DNA from: an uncultured bacterium
GTDB taxonomy: Bacteria > Cyanobacteriota > Vampirovibrionia > Gastranaerophilales > Gastranaerophilaceae
NCBI GenBank assembly: GCA_900551965.1
Contig: URYF01000030.1
Coordinates: 1 to 16,803, forward strand
Direction: 5' to 3'
Length of the DNA: 16,803 nucleotides
Part shown: in pieces, positions 7,678-14,721 of the stretch
Layout: every line of letters begins with the position of its first letter
Position numbering within the stretch: position 1 is the stretch's first letter
Made by a program: the position numbers and the translations under genes
Notes under the pieces: generated by a model
Told to the model about the DNA's origin: nothing
The model's database searches: none
Seen by the model: only the letters and a program-made list of their open reading frames with translations

Positions 7678-8178
7678 CTAAGCTTGAGCTTGCGGCGCTA
7701 AATACAAGGTTACGTTTCGTCCTTCAAGCTGCGGTTTCTTTTCAACTTGAAGCGGGTCATTTGCCAAATCCGCAAGAAATCTGTTTGCAAGTTCAAATGC
7801 AAGATTTGAATGCTGCATTTCTCGACCTCTAAGCATTACAACAATTTTAACCTTATTTCCTTGTGAGATAAATTTTCTTACGCTTTTTATACGTACTTCA
7901 TAATCATGAACATCTATTTTATAACGGACTTTTACTTCTTTAACTTCAACAACATGCTGCTTTTTCTTGGCTTCTTTTGCCTTTTTAGCTAATTCGTACT
8001 TATATTTTCCGTAATCTAAGATTTTTGCAACAGGAGGAACCTGATTCGGGCTAATCAATACTAAATCTAATCCTGCATCATCTGCCATTGCTAAAGCTTT
8101 GGCTGTCGGAACTACTCCGTGATTTGTTCCTTTTTCGTCTATTAATCGCACTTCTTTTGAACGTATGCGTTCATTCAT
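7678..8178 (-). CDS. infC: translation initiation factor IF-3
   Basis: 166 residues from the first ATG (8178). IF-3 binds the 30S subunit in the cytoplasm, keeps it free of 50S and proofreads initiator tRNA and start codons. The N-domain starts at NERIRSKEVRLIDEKG and includes LDLVLISPNQVPPVAKILDYGKYKYE; a Lys-rich linker (AKKAKEAKKKQ) follows. The C-domain carries KEVKVRYKIDVHDYEVR, KVKIVVMLRGREMQHSNLA and EGRNVTLYLAPQ, all typical. The KEVKxRYKIDxHDY block is closest to what I know of cyanobacterial IF-3. The ATG has only a weak, distant AAGGA; an AUA codon at 8223 in the same frame has a better site (separate entry) and would add 15 residues. No rpmI-rplT genes follow on the - strand; tRNA-Phe does. 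Confidence 0.97.
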   Translation of the reverse strand: MNERIRSKEVRLIDEKGTNHGVVPTAKALAMADDAGLDLVLISPNQVPPVAKILDYGKYKYELAKKAKEAKKKQHVVEVKEVKVRYKIDVHDYEVRIKSVRKFISQGNKVKIVVMLRGREMQHSNLAFELANRFLADLANDPLQVEKKPQLEGRNVTLYLAPQAQA

Positions 8179-8220
8179 TATTGTTTTATCCTTATCCTTC
8201 GCGGATCTAGTATCGTTAGC

Positions 8221-8236
8221 TATTGTTTTATCTCCT
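8221..8236 (-). promoter_or_regulatory. candidate AUA start of infC with its own Shine-Dalgarno site
   Basis: AGGAG (8236-8232) lies eight bases before ATA (8223-8221), in frame with infC and open through to the ATG at 8178. There is no ATG, GTG or TTG in this frame between the upstream TAG and 8178. The extension would read (M)ANDTRSAKDKDKTI. Rare AUU/AUC/AUA starts are the known basis of IF-3 autoregulation. Confidence 0.55.
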
Positions 8237-8304
8237 ATATTAAAGTTATACCACGCAAGTATTTTAGCATGAACAATAAAAATATGCTATACCTTACATT
8301 TAAT

Positions 8305-8332
8305 ACAATATTAAGATTTGTAACATAGTCAA
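8305..8332 (-). promoter_or_regulatory. possible infC promoter
   Basis: On the - strand TTGACT (8332-8327) is followed after 16 bases by TATTGT (8310-8305). The -35 is good and the -10 mediocre. A start near 8298 would leave a leader of about 75 bases to the candidate AUA codon. No other strong promoter was seen in 8224-8476. Confidence 0.4.
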
Positions 8333-8476
8333 AACCCTGTATTTTCAGCACTTTCAAAAGAAGTTTAAAAACTTGAACAAAATATCTTTAAAGATTTCTA
8401 TAAAACTGTCCGATAAATAAATTGTTAAGATTAAGGATATTTACCCGGTTAAAAATTAAATAAGGAGTAACAAAGT

Positions 8477-8620
8477 ATGGACAACACACATGCTGAAACA
8501 ATCATTGCATCAATGGAACTTAGGAAAGCTGGAGCAGCAGATATTGATATCTCGCAGCCGTTGCAAACTTTATTTGACGAATGTTTAAACTTTATTTCCG
8601 TAAATGATTTTAACATTTAA
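8477..8620 (+). CDS. small protein of 47 residues, unknown function
   Basis: ATG at 8477 follows a clean AAGGAG (8462-8467) by nine bases, and the TAA at 8618 is followed 23 bases later by a strong intrinsic terminator. This makes a self-contained short gene. The peptide starts MDNTHAETIIASMELRKAGA and ends LFDECLNFISVNDFNI. It is acidic and soluble, with no signal peptide or membrane segment, a possible amphipathic helix at residues 6-20 and one Cys. I recognise no family. No clear -35/-10 is visible; AT-rich inverted repeats lie 80-110 bases upstream. It sits between divergent infC and the TPR gene. Codons look like those of the neighbours. Confidence 0.65.
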   Translation: MDNTHAETIIASMELRKAGAADIDISQPLQTLFDECLNFISVNDFNI

Positions 8621-8643
8621 ACACGAAGCTTGAACAAGATTTT

Positions 8644-8680
8644 AAAGAGTAAGATAAGCCAATTATCTTACTCTTTTTGT
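8644..8680 (+). terminator. intrinsic terminator of the 47-residue gene
   Basis: AAAGAGTAAGATAA (8644-8657), loop GCCAA, TTATCTTACTCTTT (8663-8676): a perfect 14-bp stem running into a T tract (TTTTTGTTTT). Confidence 0.9.
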
Positions 8681-8711
8681 TTTATTATACGGAAAGTTAC
8701 AATTATCCCAT

Positions 8712-8746
8712 TGTGTATATACACAGAGTTAAACTTGTAATAAAAT
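8712..8746 (+). promoter_or_regulatory. promoter of the TPR-dus operon with overlapping palindrome
   Basis: TATACA (8718-8723), 17 bases, TAAAAT (8741-8746) is the best-spaced candidate. The -35 lies inside a perfect 14-bp palindrome, TGTGTATATACACA (8712-8725), which could be a repressor or activator site. The start near 8753 gives a leader of about 16 bases containing GGGAG. Confidence 0.5.
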
Positions 8747-8768
8747 AGTGCGTGGAAAGGGAGCAAAC

Positions 8769-10895
8769 ATGAAAAATACATTAGCAACTCTTGCAAAACT
8801 ATCTTTGATTATATGTTTACTGAGCGGTACAGCTTTTGCAAATTTTAAAGAACACTTTGATTTAGGTCAAAGCTACATGCTTCAATATCAGTACTCAGGA
8901 GCTATTACAGAATTTAAAAGTGCTTTAAGAATAAATTACCTTGACAATTCTGCAAGAATCGGACTTATCAACGCATATATAGCAAGAGGCGCGGATTATG
9001 CAACAAAAGACCGGAATTATACAAAAGCTGCCGATGATTTCAGAAGCGCTCTTTTCTACCTGACCTATTATGCGACAAACTCACAAATGCAAAATTCCGC
9101 ATCAAATATCGCGCAAATTCAAAGCAATCTTGATAAATGTATAGATGCATCAAAATTCGACATATCTCCGGAGAATAGATACAATACGGCAAAAAAACTT
9201 AGAGCAGAAGGGAACTTCCCTGCTGCAGCATATGAATTTATGCAGGCTTTAGGCAGCAAAAATTTACAAAAAAACAGTTTTGAACAAGTCGGCGATATTA
9301 TGAAACTATTAGGAAACGAACCAAAAGCGGCAGAATATTACAAAAAAGCAATCGCTGTTGCTCCGACCGATTTAAACCTAAGACTTGCTTATGCAAAGAT
9401 TCTTGATAACGTAAACTCCTCAGACGAAGCATTAACCGAATACAGCTATGTTTTAAGCAAAGCAACCGCTGACAACAAGGATATTTTATACGCACTTGAG
9501 CGAACCTTTAAGAAAAAAGTAGAAAGCTCTCCTAGCAATGCTAACCTTAACGCTAATATGGGTGCTATTTTGCAAAAGGAAGGAAGGCTTGATGAAGCTT
9601 TGAGTTATTATAAGCAAGCCGAAACACTTGATCCTAGTAATATTAATACAAGAATTAACACTGGAACCTTATATCAGCAAAAAGGAGATTATAAAACAGC
9701 AATCAAAGCTTACGAATCCGTTTTAATCCTTTATCCTGATAATATTAATGCAAACCTTTACAGGGCACAATGTTACGACAAACTTGGCGATGTAAAAATC
9801 GCTCAAGAAGGCTTTAAAAAGGTTATGGCACTTGATCCTAACAACGAATATCTAAAAACTCAAATGGTTGAAAATGCCAAAAAGACAATGCCGCCTGAAC
9901 AGTTTGTAGAATATGTAAATACAAATATGGCAGACATGAACCCCTCAGGAGTTCTATATGATTATGCTATAGAGCTTCACAAGAACGGGAAAATTGACAA
10001 TGCTATATATATGTACAATGAAGCTATAAAGGTAAACAGCAAAGACCCTGAAATGTATGTTAATATGGCATTGGCGCAAGCCCAAGGCAACAATTTTGAT
10101 GAAGCTATTACAACTTTAAAATCTGCACAAACAAAATTCCCCAAAAACACTACAATATCAGATACAGTTAAAAATATAGCTTTAATGAAAACTGATAACC
10201 AGCTTAATCTGGCATCTGAAGCATACAACAACAAGGACTATAATACAGCAATAAACCACTATTTATCAGTAACCCCTGCAACTGCTGATTCTATGGTTGG
10301 AGTCGCAACATCATATCAAGAACTAGGCGACAATCAAAAAGCTATCGAATACTATAAAAAAGCTTTAGAGCTAAAACCCGTAGATTCTGATATTGCATAT
10401 TATATTGCGTGTTTATATGGTGAAAACGAGGATTACCAAAGCGCAAAAGATTATTTACAAAAAGCAATTACATTTAATAAAAATAATACACAGGCAATAG
10501 AATACCTGCAATCAATAGAAGAAGCTGACAGATCTAACCTTCTAAATGAAGCAATAGCTTTATACGAAGAAAACAAATTGGACGAAAGTTTTATCAAATT
10601 TAACGAATTGTTATCAAAAGATAAACAAAACTCCTATGCTTTTTATTATCGTGGTATGATATATGATACAAAAGGAAAAAAAATTGAGGCTATTGCAGAC
10701 TTAAAACAAGCCTATGACCTGAATAAAGAGTTTACTATTTGTAATTACTTAATAGCATCAGATTATGACGCGCTTGGCAAATATAAAGATGCTTACGAAT
10801 ACTACAATGCCTATGCAAGTCTAAATATTCAGGATGATGAATATAAACAATATGCAAAAGCCCGTGCCGAAGAATTAAAGGAATATGCAAAATAG
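8769..10895 (+). CDS. secreted tetratricopeptide-repeat protein
   Basis: 708 residues. An in-frame GTG at 8748 exists, but the ATG at 8769 has GGGAG six bases upstream and starts directly with a signal peptide (MKNTLATLAKLSLIICLLSG, cleavage AFA/N at 24). The rest is almost entirely TPR helices. One group spans about residues 30-120 and another about 150-240. A very regular set spans about 265-375 (NMGAILQKEGRLDEALSYYK, NTGTLYQQKGDYKTAIKAYE, LYRAQCYDKLGDVKIAQEGF). More follow to about 700, with repeated A-x-x-L-x-P-x-N turns. TPR scaffolds mediate protein-protein contacts; the signal peptide puts this one in the periplasm or at the envelope. The partner is unknown, but the envelope genes downstream are candidates. 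Its 3' end overlaps dus by 11 bases. Confidence 0.9.
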   Translation: MKNTLATLAKLSLIICLLSGTAFANFKEHFDLGQSYMLQYQYSGAITEFKSALRINYLDNSARIGLINAYIARGADYATKDRNYTKAADDFRSALFYLTYYATNSQMQNSASNIAQIQSNLDKCIDASKFDISPENRYNTAKKLRAEGNFPAAAYEFMQALGSKNLQKNSFEQVGDIMKLLGNEPKAAEYYKKAIAVAPTDLNLRLAYAKILDNVNSSDEALTEYSYVLSKATADNKDILYALERTFKKKVESSPSNANLNANMGAILQKEGRLDEALSYYKQAETLDPSNINTRINTGTLYQQKGDYKTAIKAYESVLILYPDNINANLYRAQCYDKLGDVKIAQEGFKKVMALDPNNEYLKTQMVENAKKTMPPEQFVEYVNTNMADMNPSGVLYDYAIELHKNGKIDNAIYMYNEAIKVNSKDPEMYVNMALAQAQGNNFDEAITTLKSAQTKFPKNTTISDTVKNIALMKTDNQLNLASEAYNNKDYNTAINHYLSVTPATADSMVGVATSYQELGDNQKAIEYYKKALELKPVDSDIAYYIACLYGENEDYQSAKDYLQKAITFNKNNTQAIEYLQSIEEADRSNLLNEAIALYEENKLDESFIKFNELLSKDKQNSYAFYYRGMIYDTKGKKIEAIADLKQAYDLNKEFTICNYLIASDYDALGKYKDAYEYYNAYASLNIQDDEYKQYAKARAEELKEYAK

Positions 10896-11871
10896 AGTAT
10901 CAAAACTTATCCAAAGTAAAGTTTCGCTTGCCCCAATGGCAGGAATAACTGATTATGTATTAAGAACACTTGTCAGAAAATATTCCCCAGATGCGCTTTT
11001 GACAACAGAGATGATAAGTTCTGAGTTTTTAGCACAAAACGTTCAAACAGAAATAACAAAACTTGATAACAGCCACCACCCGATAGTCTACCAGATTTGC
11101 GGGCATAAACCTCATTTGATGAAATATTCAGCACAATACTTATCTCAATTCGCAGATATGCTTGACATCAATATGGGCTGCCCTGTTAATAAAGTTGTAA
11201 AAGGTCAAGACGGCTCGGCTTTAATGAGAACCCCATCACTTGCAGCTGATTTGGTAAAAGCAGTAAAAGATGGAACTGACAAACCTGTCAGCGTAAAGTT
11301 CAGATTAGGATACACTGCAGATGAGATGAATTTTGTAGAATTTGGACAGCGAATGCAAGAAGCCGGAGCTGAATTTATAACAATCCACGGCAGAACACGT
11401 TCTCAATTTTATGCAGGGAAAGCCGATTGGGATAAGATAAAATTATTAAAAGAAAATGTTGATATACCGGTATTTGCAAACGGTGATATAGTTTCAATAG
11501 ACTCTGCTGTTGAGTGTTTAGAAAAAAGCCGTGCTGACGGTGTTGCAATCGGCAGAGGAATTCTGGGAGACCCAACGCTAATTTCAAGAATCTCACATTA
11601 TTTTAAAACAGGCGAAAAACTTCCCGCACCAACTCTGGATGAGAAATTAGATATGATGAAACTTCACCTTGATGAAGAAATTCAGTTAAGAGGAGAAAAA
11701 ATTGCAATAAAATTTTTTAGAAAATTTTATCCTTATTATATTGCAGGAATACGCAACGCTTCTAAAATTCGTTCTGTGATGGTCTTGGAAGATGATTATA
11801 ACAAGATTTGCGAATATATAGAATACATAAGAAACGAAAACCGGCAATACCTTGAAACCGCAAAAATCTAA
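10885..11871 (+). CDS. dus: tRNA-dihydrouridine synthase (DusB-like)
   Basis: 328 residues, FMN enzyme that reduces specific uridines in tRNA D-loops using NAD(P)H. The TIM-barrel signature runs in order: LAPMAGITD (15-23), TEMISSE (41-47), YQICGHKP (69-76), and DINMGCPVNKVVKGQDGSAL (94-113) with the catalytic Cys99. It continues with PVSVKFRLGY, ITIHGRTRSQFYAGKADW, PVFANGDI and DGVAIGRGILGDP, the last being the phosphate-binding end of the barrel. The C-terminal helical domain is present, so the protein is full length. The start ATG lies inside the end of the TPR gene with AAAGGA just before it; the 11-base overlap implies co-transcription and probably coupling. The pairing with a secreted TPR protein is probably operon economy, not shared function. 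Confidence 0.95.
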   Translation: MQNRVSKLIQSKVSLAPMAGITDYVLRTLVRKYSPDALLTTEMISSEFLAQNVQTEITKLDNSHHPIVYQICGHKPHLMKYSAQYLSQFADMLDINMGCPVNKVVKGQDGSALMRTPSLAADLVKAVKDGTDKPVSVKFRLGYTADEMNFVEFGQRMQEAGAEFITIHGRTRSQFYAGKADWDKIKLLKENVDIPVFANGDIVSIDSAVECLEKSRADGVAIGRGILGDPTLISRISHYFKTGEKLPAPTLDEKLDMMKLHLDEEIQLRGEKIAIKFFRKFYPYYIAGIRNASKIRSVMVLEDDYNKICEYIEYIRNENRQYLETAKI

Positions 11872-11888
11872 TAATATAAACGATGCTG

Positions 11889-11920
11889 TTGATATCTTAT
11901 AAAAAAATGTTATAATAACA
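11889..11920 (+). promoter_or_regulatory. extended -10 promoter immediately before the start codon, within an inverted repeat
   Basis: TTGATA (11889-11894), 16 bases, TATAAT (11911-11916), with TG one base before the -10. Transcription should begin at about 11922-11924, at the ATG itself. The -10 is embedded in TGTTAT-A-ATAACA (11908-11920), a perfect inverted repeat that could serve as an operator. Confidence 0.7.
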
Positions 11921-11923
11921 TCT

Positions 11924-12544
11924 ATGAAGAGATTTTTAGCAATTTTAACTTTAATATTATGCTCAAGCACTATAACTTTAGCCACTCCCCAAGAACCGGT
12001 TATTGAAAATGTTCAGCTTGAAATGCGCGGATATGATGAAATCACACTGCCTGTCGGGACATTTATCCCTGTTATTACAACCCAGGAAATTTCAACAGAA
12101 ACCTGTCCTGAAGGGTACAAATTAAAATTCATATCTACAAGCGATCTTTTTATGTATGAAACAAATATTATCCCGAGAAATGCTCAATTTTTCGGATATA
12201 TCGAAAAAATCAATGAACCTGTAGTTGGTACAAATGCGTCTATGAAAATTAAAATTACAAAGCTTATTGTACCTGACGGATTTGAAATACCGATAAAAGG
12301 GTACATTTACACCTCGAATAACAACCTGATAGGAGGAGAGTTAACCCCTCCATCTGAATGGGTAAGAATGCCGCATTACCAAAGCAAATTTCAGGGTATT
12401 TCCTGGAATCACAGAGCTGCCACAATCCAAATAAGACCCGGTGGTAAAAGAAGTATGGGTCACCATACAAGAATACCTGCAGGAGATCAACAAATAATTA
12501 TACTTACTGCCCCTGCTGCAATAACCCACACGATTACAGAATAA
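11924..12544 (+). CDS. secreted VirB10/TrbI-like beta-domain protein (copy 1)
   Basis: 206 residues; signal peptide to about Ala20 (MKRFLAILTLILCSSTITLA). The body LPVGTFIPVITTQEIS..GYKLKFISTSDLFM..IIPRNAQFFGYIEKI..SMKIKITKLIVPDGFEIPIKG has the run of elements seen in VirB10/TrbI C-terminal domains. These are G-T-x-I-P-V, then the second strand group, then I-P-x-x-x-x-x-x-G-x-I. It closes with HTRIPAGDQQIIILTAP. No other type IV secretion gene is nearby, so this is a free-standing relative with an unknown envelope role. It has no Shine-Dalgarno site and appears leaderless. The gene product at 12628-13377 is a diverged paralogue with the same element order. The family call is by pattern recognition and moderately secure. 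Confidence 0.7.
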   Translation: MKRFLAILTLILCSSTITLATPQEPVIENVQLEMRGYDEITLPVGTFIPVITTQEISTETCPEGYKLKFISTSDLFMYETNIIPRNAQFFGYIEKINEPVVGTNASMKIKITKLIVPDGFEIPIKGYIYTSNNNLIGGELTPPSEWVRMPHYQSKFQGISWNHRAATIQIRPGGKRSMGHHTRIPAGDQQIIILTAPAAITHTITE

Positions 12545-12563
12545 AATTACCCCTGTTAATAAA

Positions 12564-12591
12564 TTGACAAAATTTATATGTAATGTACAAT
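12564..12591 (+). promoter_or_regulatory. sigma-70-type promoter of the second VirB10-like gene
   Basis: Perfect TTGACA (12564-12569), 16 bases, TACAAT (12586-12591). Start near 12598, giving a leader of about 30 bases that contains the strong ribosome binding site GGGAGGGAG (12614-12622). This promoter may also serve the tonB-exbB-exbD genes, because no terminator intervenes. Confidence 0.8.
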
Positions 12592-12627
12592 TGTATTAGC
12601 AAAATAGGTTTTAGGGAGGGAGAAATA

Positions 12628-13377
12628 ATGAAAAAAACATTAATAATAACAGCATTGGCACTTTGCGGAAGCTGCGCTTATTCTGCACAGAATTACAACT
12701 ACCAGCAAAACTATGCTGCACCGAACTATAATCCTGCTTATTATACCCAGGAAAATTATAAAATAAATAATAACACATTAAAAGGCAGTGTGGTAACAGT
12801 TCCGGCAGGGCAGGAATTTAAAGCCGTATTAACAACTCCGGTAAGTTCAGAATCTGCAGTAACAGGTCAAAGCGTAACTTTGGCTCTTGGCACTGATTTT
12901 TACTTTAACGGAAAAAGAATAGCACCGGCAGGAAGCTCTGTTTACGGCACTGTCATTGAAGCATCTAAAGCAAAACACGGCAGTATGAACGGAAAGCTTA
13001 CTCTGAGATTTACTCAAATAATTACACCATCGGGGCAGAATATTCCGATTTCTGCAGTAATAAAAACAGATGATTACACAGGAACCCTTATAGGCGGAAC
13101 AAAGCTTGATGTAACAAAAGAATATGCAAAAGATATCACAGTTGGCGCAGGCGCAGGAGCCCTAACCGGAGTTATCGTATCCCCACTGGCGGGTGGAGAT
13201 ATCGGCAGAGGCACAGCTCTGGCAACAGCTGTTGGTGCCGGCGGCGGGCTGATAAAATCAATTTGGGATAAAGGAGAAGATGTAGTAATTCCTGCAAATG
13301 CAACAATTGATCTTATCCTTACTCAGCCAATTACCGTTAACCCGGTTAATACAGAAGATACGTCTTATGGGCAATAA
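12628..13377 (+). CDS. secreted VirB10/TrbI-like beta-domain protein (copy 2)
   Basis: 249 residues from the ATG at 12628. An upstream ATG at 12583 lies inside the promoter and is rejected; GGGAGGGAG precedes the chosen start. The signal peptide ends near Ala20. Residues 21-48 form an Asn/Tyr/Gln-rich linker (QNYNYQQNYAAPNYNPAYY). The core VTVPAGQEFKAVLTTPVS, IAPAGSSVYGTVIEA, LTLRFTQIITPSGQNIPISA parallels copy 1 element by element. A Gly/Ala-rich hydrophobic stretch follows (about 168-205: VGAGAGALTGVIVSPLAGG, ATAVGAGGGLIKS), absent from copy 1 and possibly membrane-associated. It ends DVVIPANATIDLILTQPI, matching the end of copy 1. It lies 73 bases upstream of the TonB-family gene, so a role alongside the energy transducer is plausible but unproven. 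Confidence 0.75.
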   Translation: MKKTLIITALALCGSCAYSAQNYNYQQNYAAPNYNPAYYTQENYKINNNTLKGSVVTVPAGQEFKAVLTTPVSSESAVTGQSVTLALGTDFYFNGKRIAPAGSSVYGTVIEASKAKHGSMNGKLTLRFTQIITPSGQNIPISAVIKTDDYTGTLIGGTKLDVTKEYAKDITVGAGAGALTGVIVSPLAGGDIGRGTALATAVGAGGGLIKSIWDKGEDVVIPANATIDLILTQPITVNPVNTEDTSYGQ

Positions 13378-13450
13378 TATTATCGTAAATTTAAAATAAA
13401 ATCATTAACAAATAAGAGTTATAAAAAAATATTTGTTGTTAGGGAATAAA

Positions 13451-14686
13451 ATGTCAATATTAGGGAAATACACAGAAAAACGCGACCCGAGAATGGGCGT
13501 ATTGAGAGATAAAACAGAATACCATATACCGGCAGTAACCAGAGAGGATACTGAATCCATCTCGTTAAAAAAAGGTATAGCAATTGCAGCAATATTACAC
13601 CCTGTTTCAATCTTTGTCGGCTGGCTTATATTCTTAATATTGGCAATTTTCGGAATTCATCTGTCAATATTTGACAAACCAAAACCAAAAATCAATGATA
13701 TTGAATTTGTACTTGTTGATAAAGAAGAAATGCCGAAAAATAAAAACACCAAATTCAGAGCCGATATGAACTCAAGAACCGGCGGGATTAATGACCCTAA
13801 GAAACCGGTCTCTATGCCGTCATCTAAACCGGCAGCAAAGCCTCAGCCATCTTCACCGGCTCCGGCTCCTAAAAAACAGTCTTTAATGAATAAAATTACA
13901 CAAAGTGTAGCTCCAAAGAAAACACCGGCTAAAAAACAGCCTGCAGCTACGACCACACAGAAAAATGTAACTCCGTCTCCGACGGTTCAGCAAGCAGTTC
14001 CAAAACCGCAAGCTGCAAAACCACAGCCACCAACGGCAAGACCATCGGTAAAACCACCGATGAATGCACCTAAAGCGGTACAACGACCGACAAATTCACC
14101 ATTTAAAGTTCCAGTACCACCGGGAGGCACAAAAGCCGGTCAATATGCAACAGGTCCTATCAGCGGCTCCGGTTCATCTAAAAACGGAGGAACTAAAGGA
14201 AGCGGAACATATTCTCCAAATCCATCTCTTGCCCCTGTAGGCAGCGGCTCAGGCAGTAAGTCTGGATCAGGTTCAGGCAAGTCAGGCTCAGGCTCATCCG
14301 GCACCGGTTCCGGTTACGGCAGAGGCTCAGGTTCCGGGGGAGGCAACCCTGGTGGCGGCGGAGGTCGTCCGGGTATTGATGCAATAAGAGAACCGGATTT
14401 CGGACCATATATGAGAGAACTCCAAAGACGAATTAAAATGAACTGGGATCCGCCTAAGGGTAACGAAAGTAAACGAGTAGTTCTGTTATTTAAAATTGCA
14501 AAAGACGGTAGATTACTATCTTGCAGCGTATTTAAATCTTCAGGGTTACAGAATGCGGATAAAGCAGCATTAAACGCAGTCCATCTGGCTGCTCCGTTCA
14601 GACCACTGCCGCCTGAATTCAAAGGTCAAAGTATTGATATTCAATTTACATTTGATTACAACGTCTTCGGGGCAACAAAATATTAG
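13451..14686 (+). CDS. TonB/TolA-family energy transducer
   Basis: 411 residues from the ATG at 13451 (AGGG six bases upstream); an in-frame TTG at 13433 is rejected. There is a cytoplasmic tail of about 40 residues. A single membrane helix at about 42-69 has His50 (GIAIAAILHPVSIFVGWLIF), placed like the conserved His of TonB and TolA. After FVLVDKEEMP and NSRTGG comes a Pro/Lys/Ala-rich periplasmic linker (about 115-230), then a Gly/Ser-rich stretch (about 237-307). The C-terminal TonB-type domain spans about 318-411: IKMNWDPPKG, FKIAKDGRLLSC, SSGLQNADKAALNAV, PFRPLPPEF. Known role: it transmits the proton-motive force harvested by ExbB-ExbD to outer-membrane partners. No TonB-dependent receptor is in the window, so a Tol-like envelope role cannot be excluded. 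Confidence 0.9.
   Translation: MSILGKYTEKRDPRMGVLRDKTEYHIPAVTREDTESISLKKGIAIAAILHPVSIFVGWLIFLILAIFGIHLSIFDKPKPKINDIEFVLVDKEEMPKNKNTKFRADMNSRTGGINDPKKPVSMPSSKPAAKPQPSSPAPAPKKQSLMNKITQSVAPKKTPAKKQPAATTTQKNVTPSPTVQQAVPKPQAAKPQPPTARPSVKPPMNAPKAVQRPTNSPFKVPVPPGGTKAGQYATGPISGSGSSKNGGTKGSGTYSPNPSLAPVGSGSGSKSGSGSGKSGSGSSGTGSGYGRGSGSGGGNPGGGGGRPGIDAIREPDFGPYMRELQRRIKMNWDPPKGNESKRVVLLFKIAKDGRLLSCSVFKSSGLQNADKAALNAVHLAAPFRPLPPEFKGQSIDIQFTFDYNVFGATKY
14159..14370 (+). repeat. Gly/Ser low-complexity coding repeat in the TonB-family gene
   Basis: Irregular repetition of GGCTCAGG/GGTTCCGG-type units encodes GSGSGSKSGSGSGKSGSGSS and similar, ending in NPGGGGGRPG. This is a flexible linker, and its length may vary between strains by slippage or recombination. 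Confidence 0.6.
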
Positions 14687-14721
14687 AAAAAAGTTATTAC
14701 AAAAAATGAGGATACAAAACT

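Noticed and set aside
7614..7832. Open frame of 72 codons on the + strand
   Set aside because: It lies antisense to infC and has no ribosome binding site; it is a shadow frame.
8384..8395. Palindrome ATCTTTAAAGAT upstream of the small gene
   Set aside because: A 12-bp AT-rich palindrome is easily expected by chance here, and no promoter of proper spacing surrounds it.
8748..8768. GTG start adding seven residues to the TPR protein
   Set aside because: It overlaps the promoter -10/start region, and the signal peptide and GGGAG favour the ATG at 8769.
12583..12627. Longer N-terminus for the second VirB10-like protein
   Set aside because: It would start inside the -10 region of a strong promoter; the ATG at 12628 has the ribosome binding site and signal peptide.
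13407..13437. Inverted repeat AACAAATA...TATTTGTT before the TonB-family gene, as an attenuator
   Set aside because: Weak AT-only stem with a 15-base loop and no T tract; unlikely to act as a terminator or riboswitch.
14314..14622. Open frame of 102 codons on the - strand with a Pro-rich end
   Set aside because: The Pro-rich end is just the complement of the Gly codons of the TonB-family linker.
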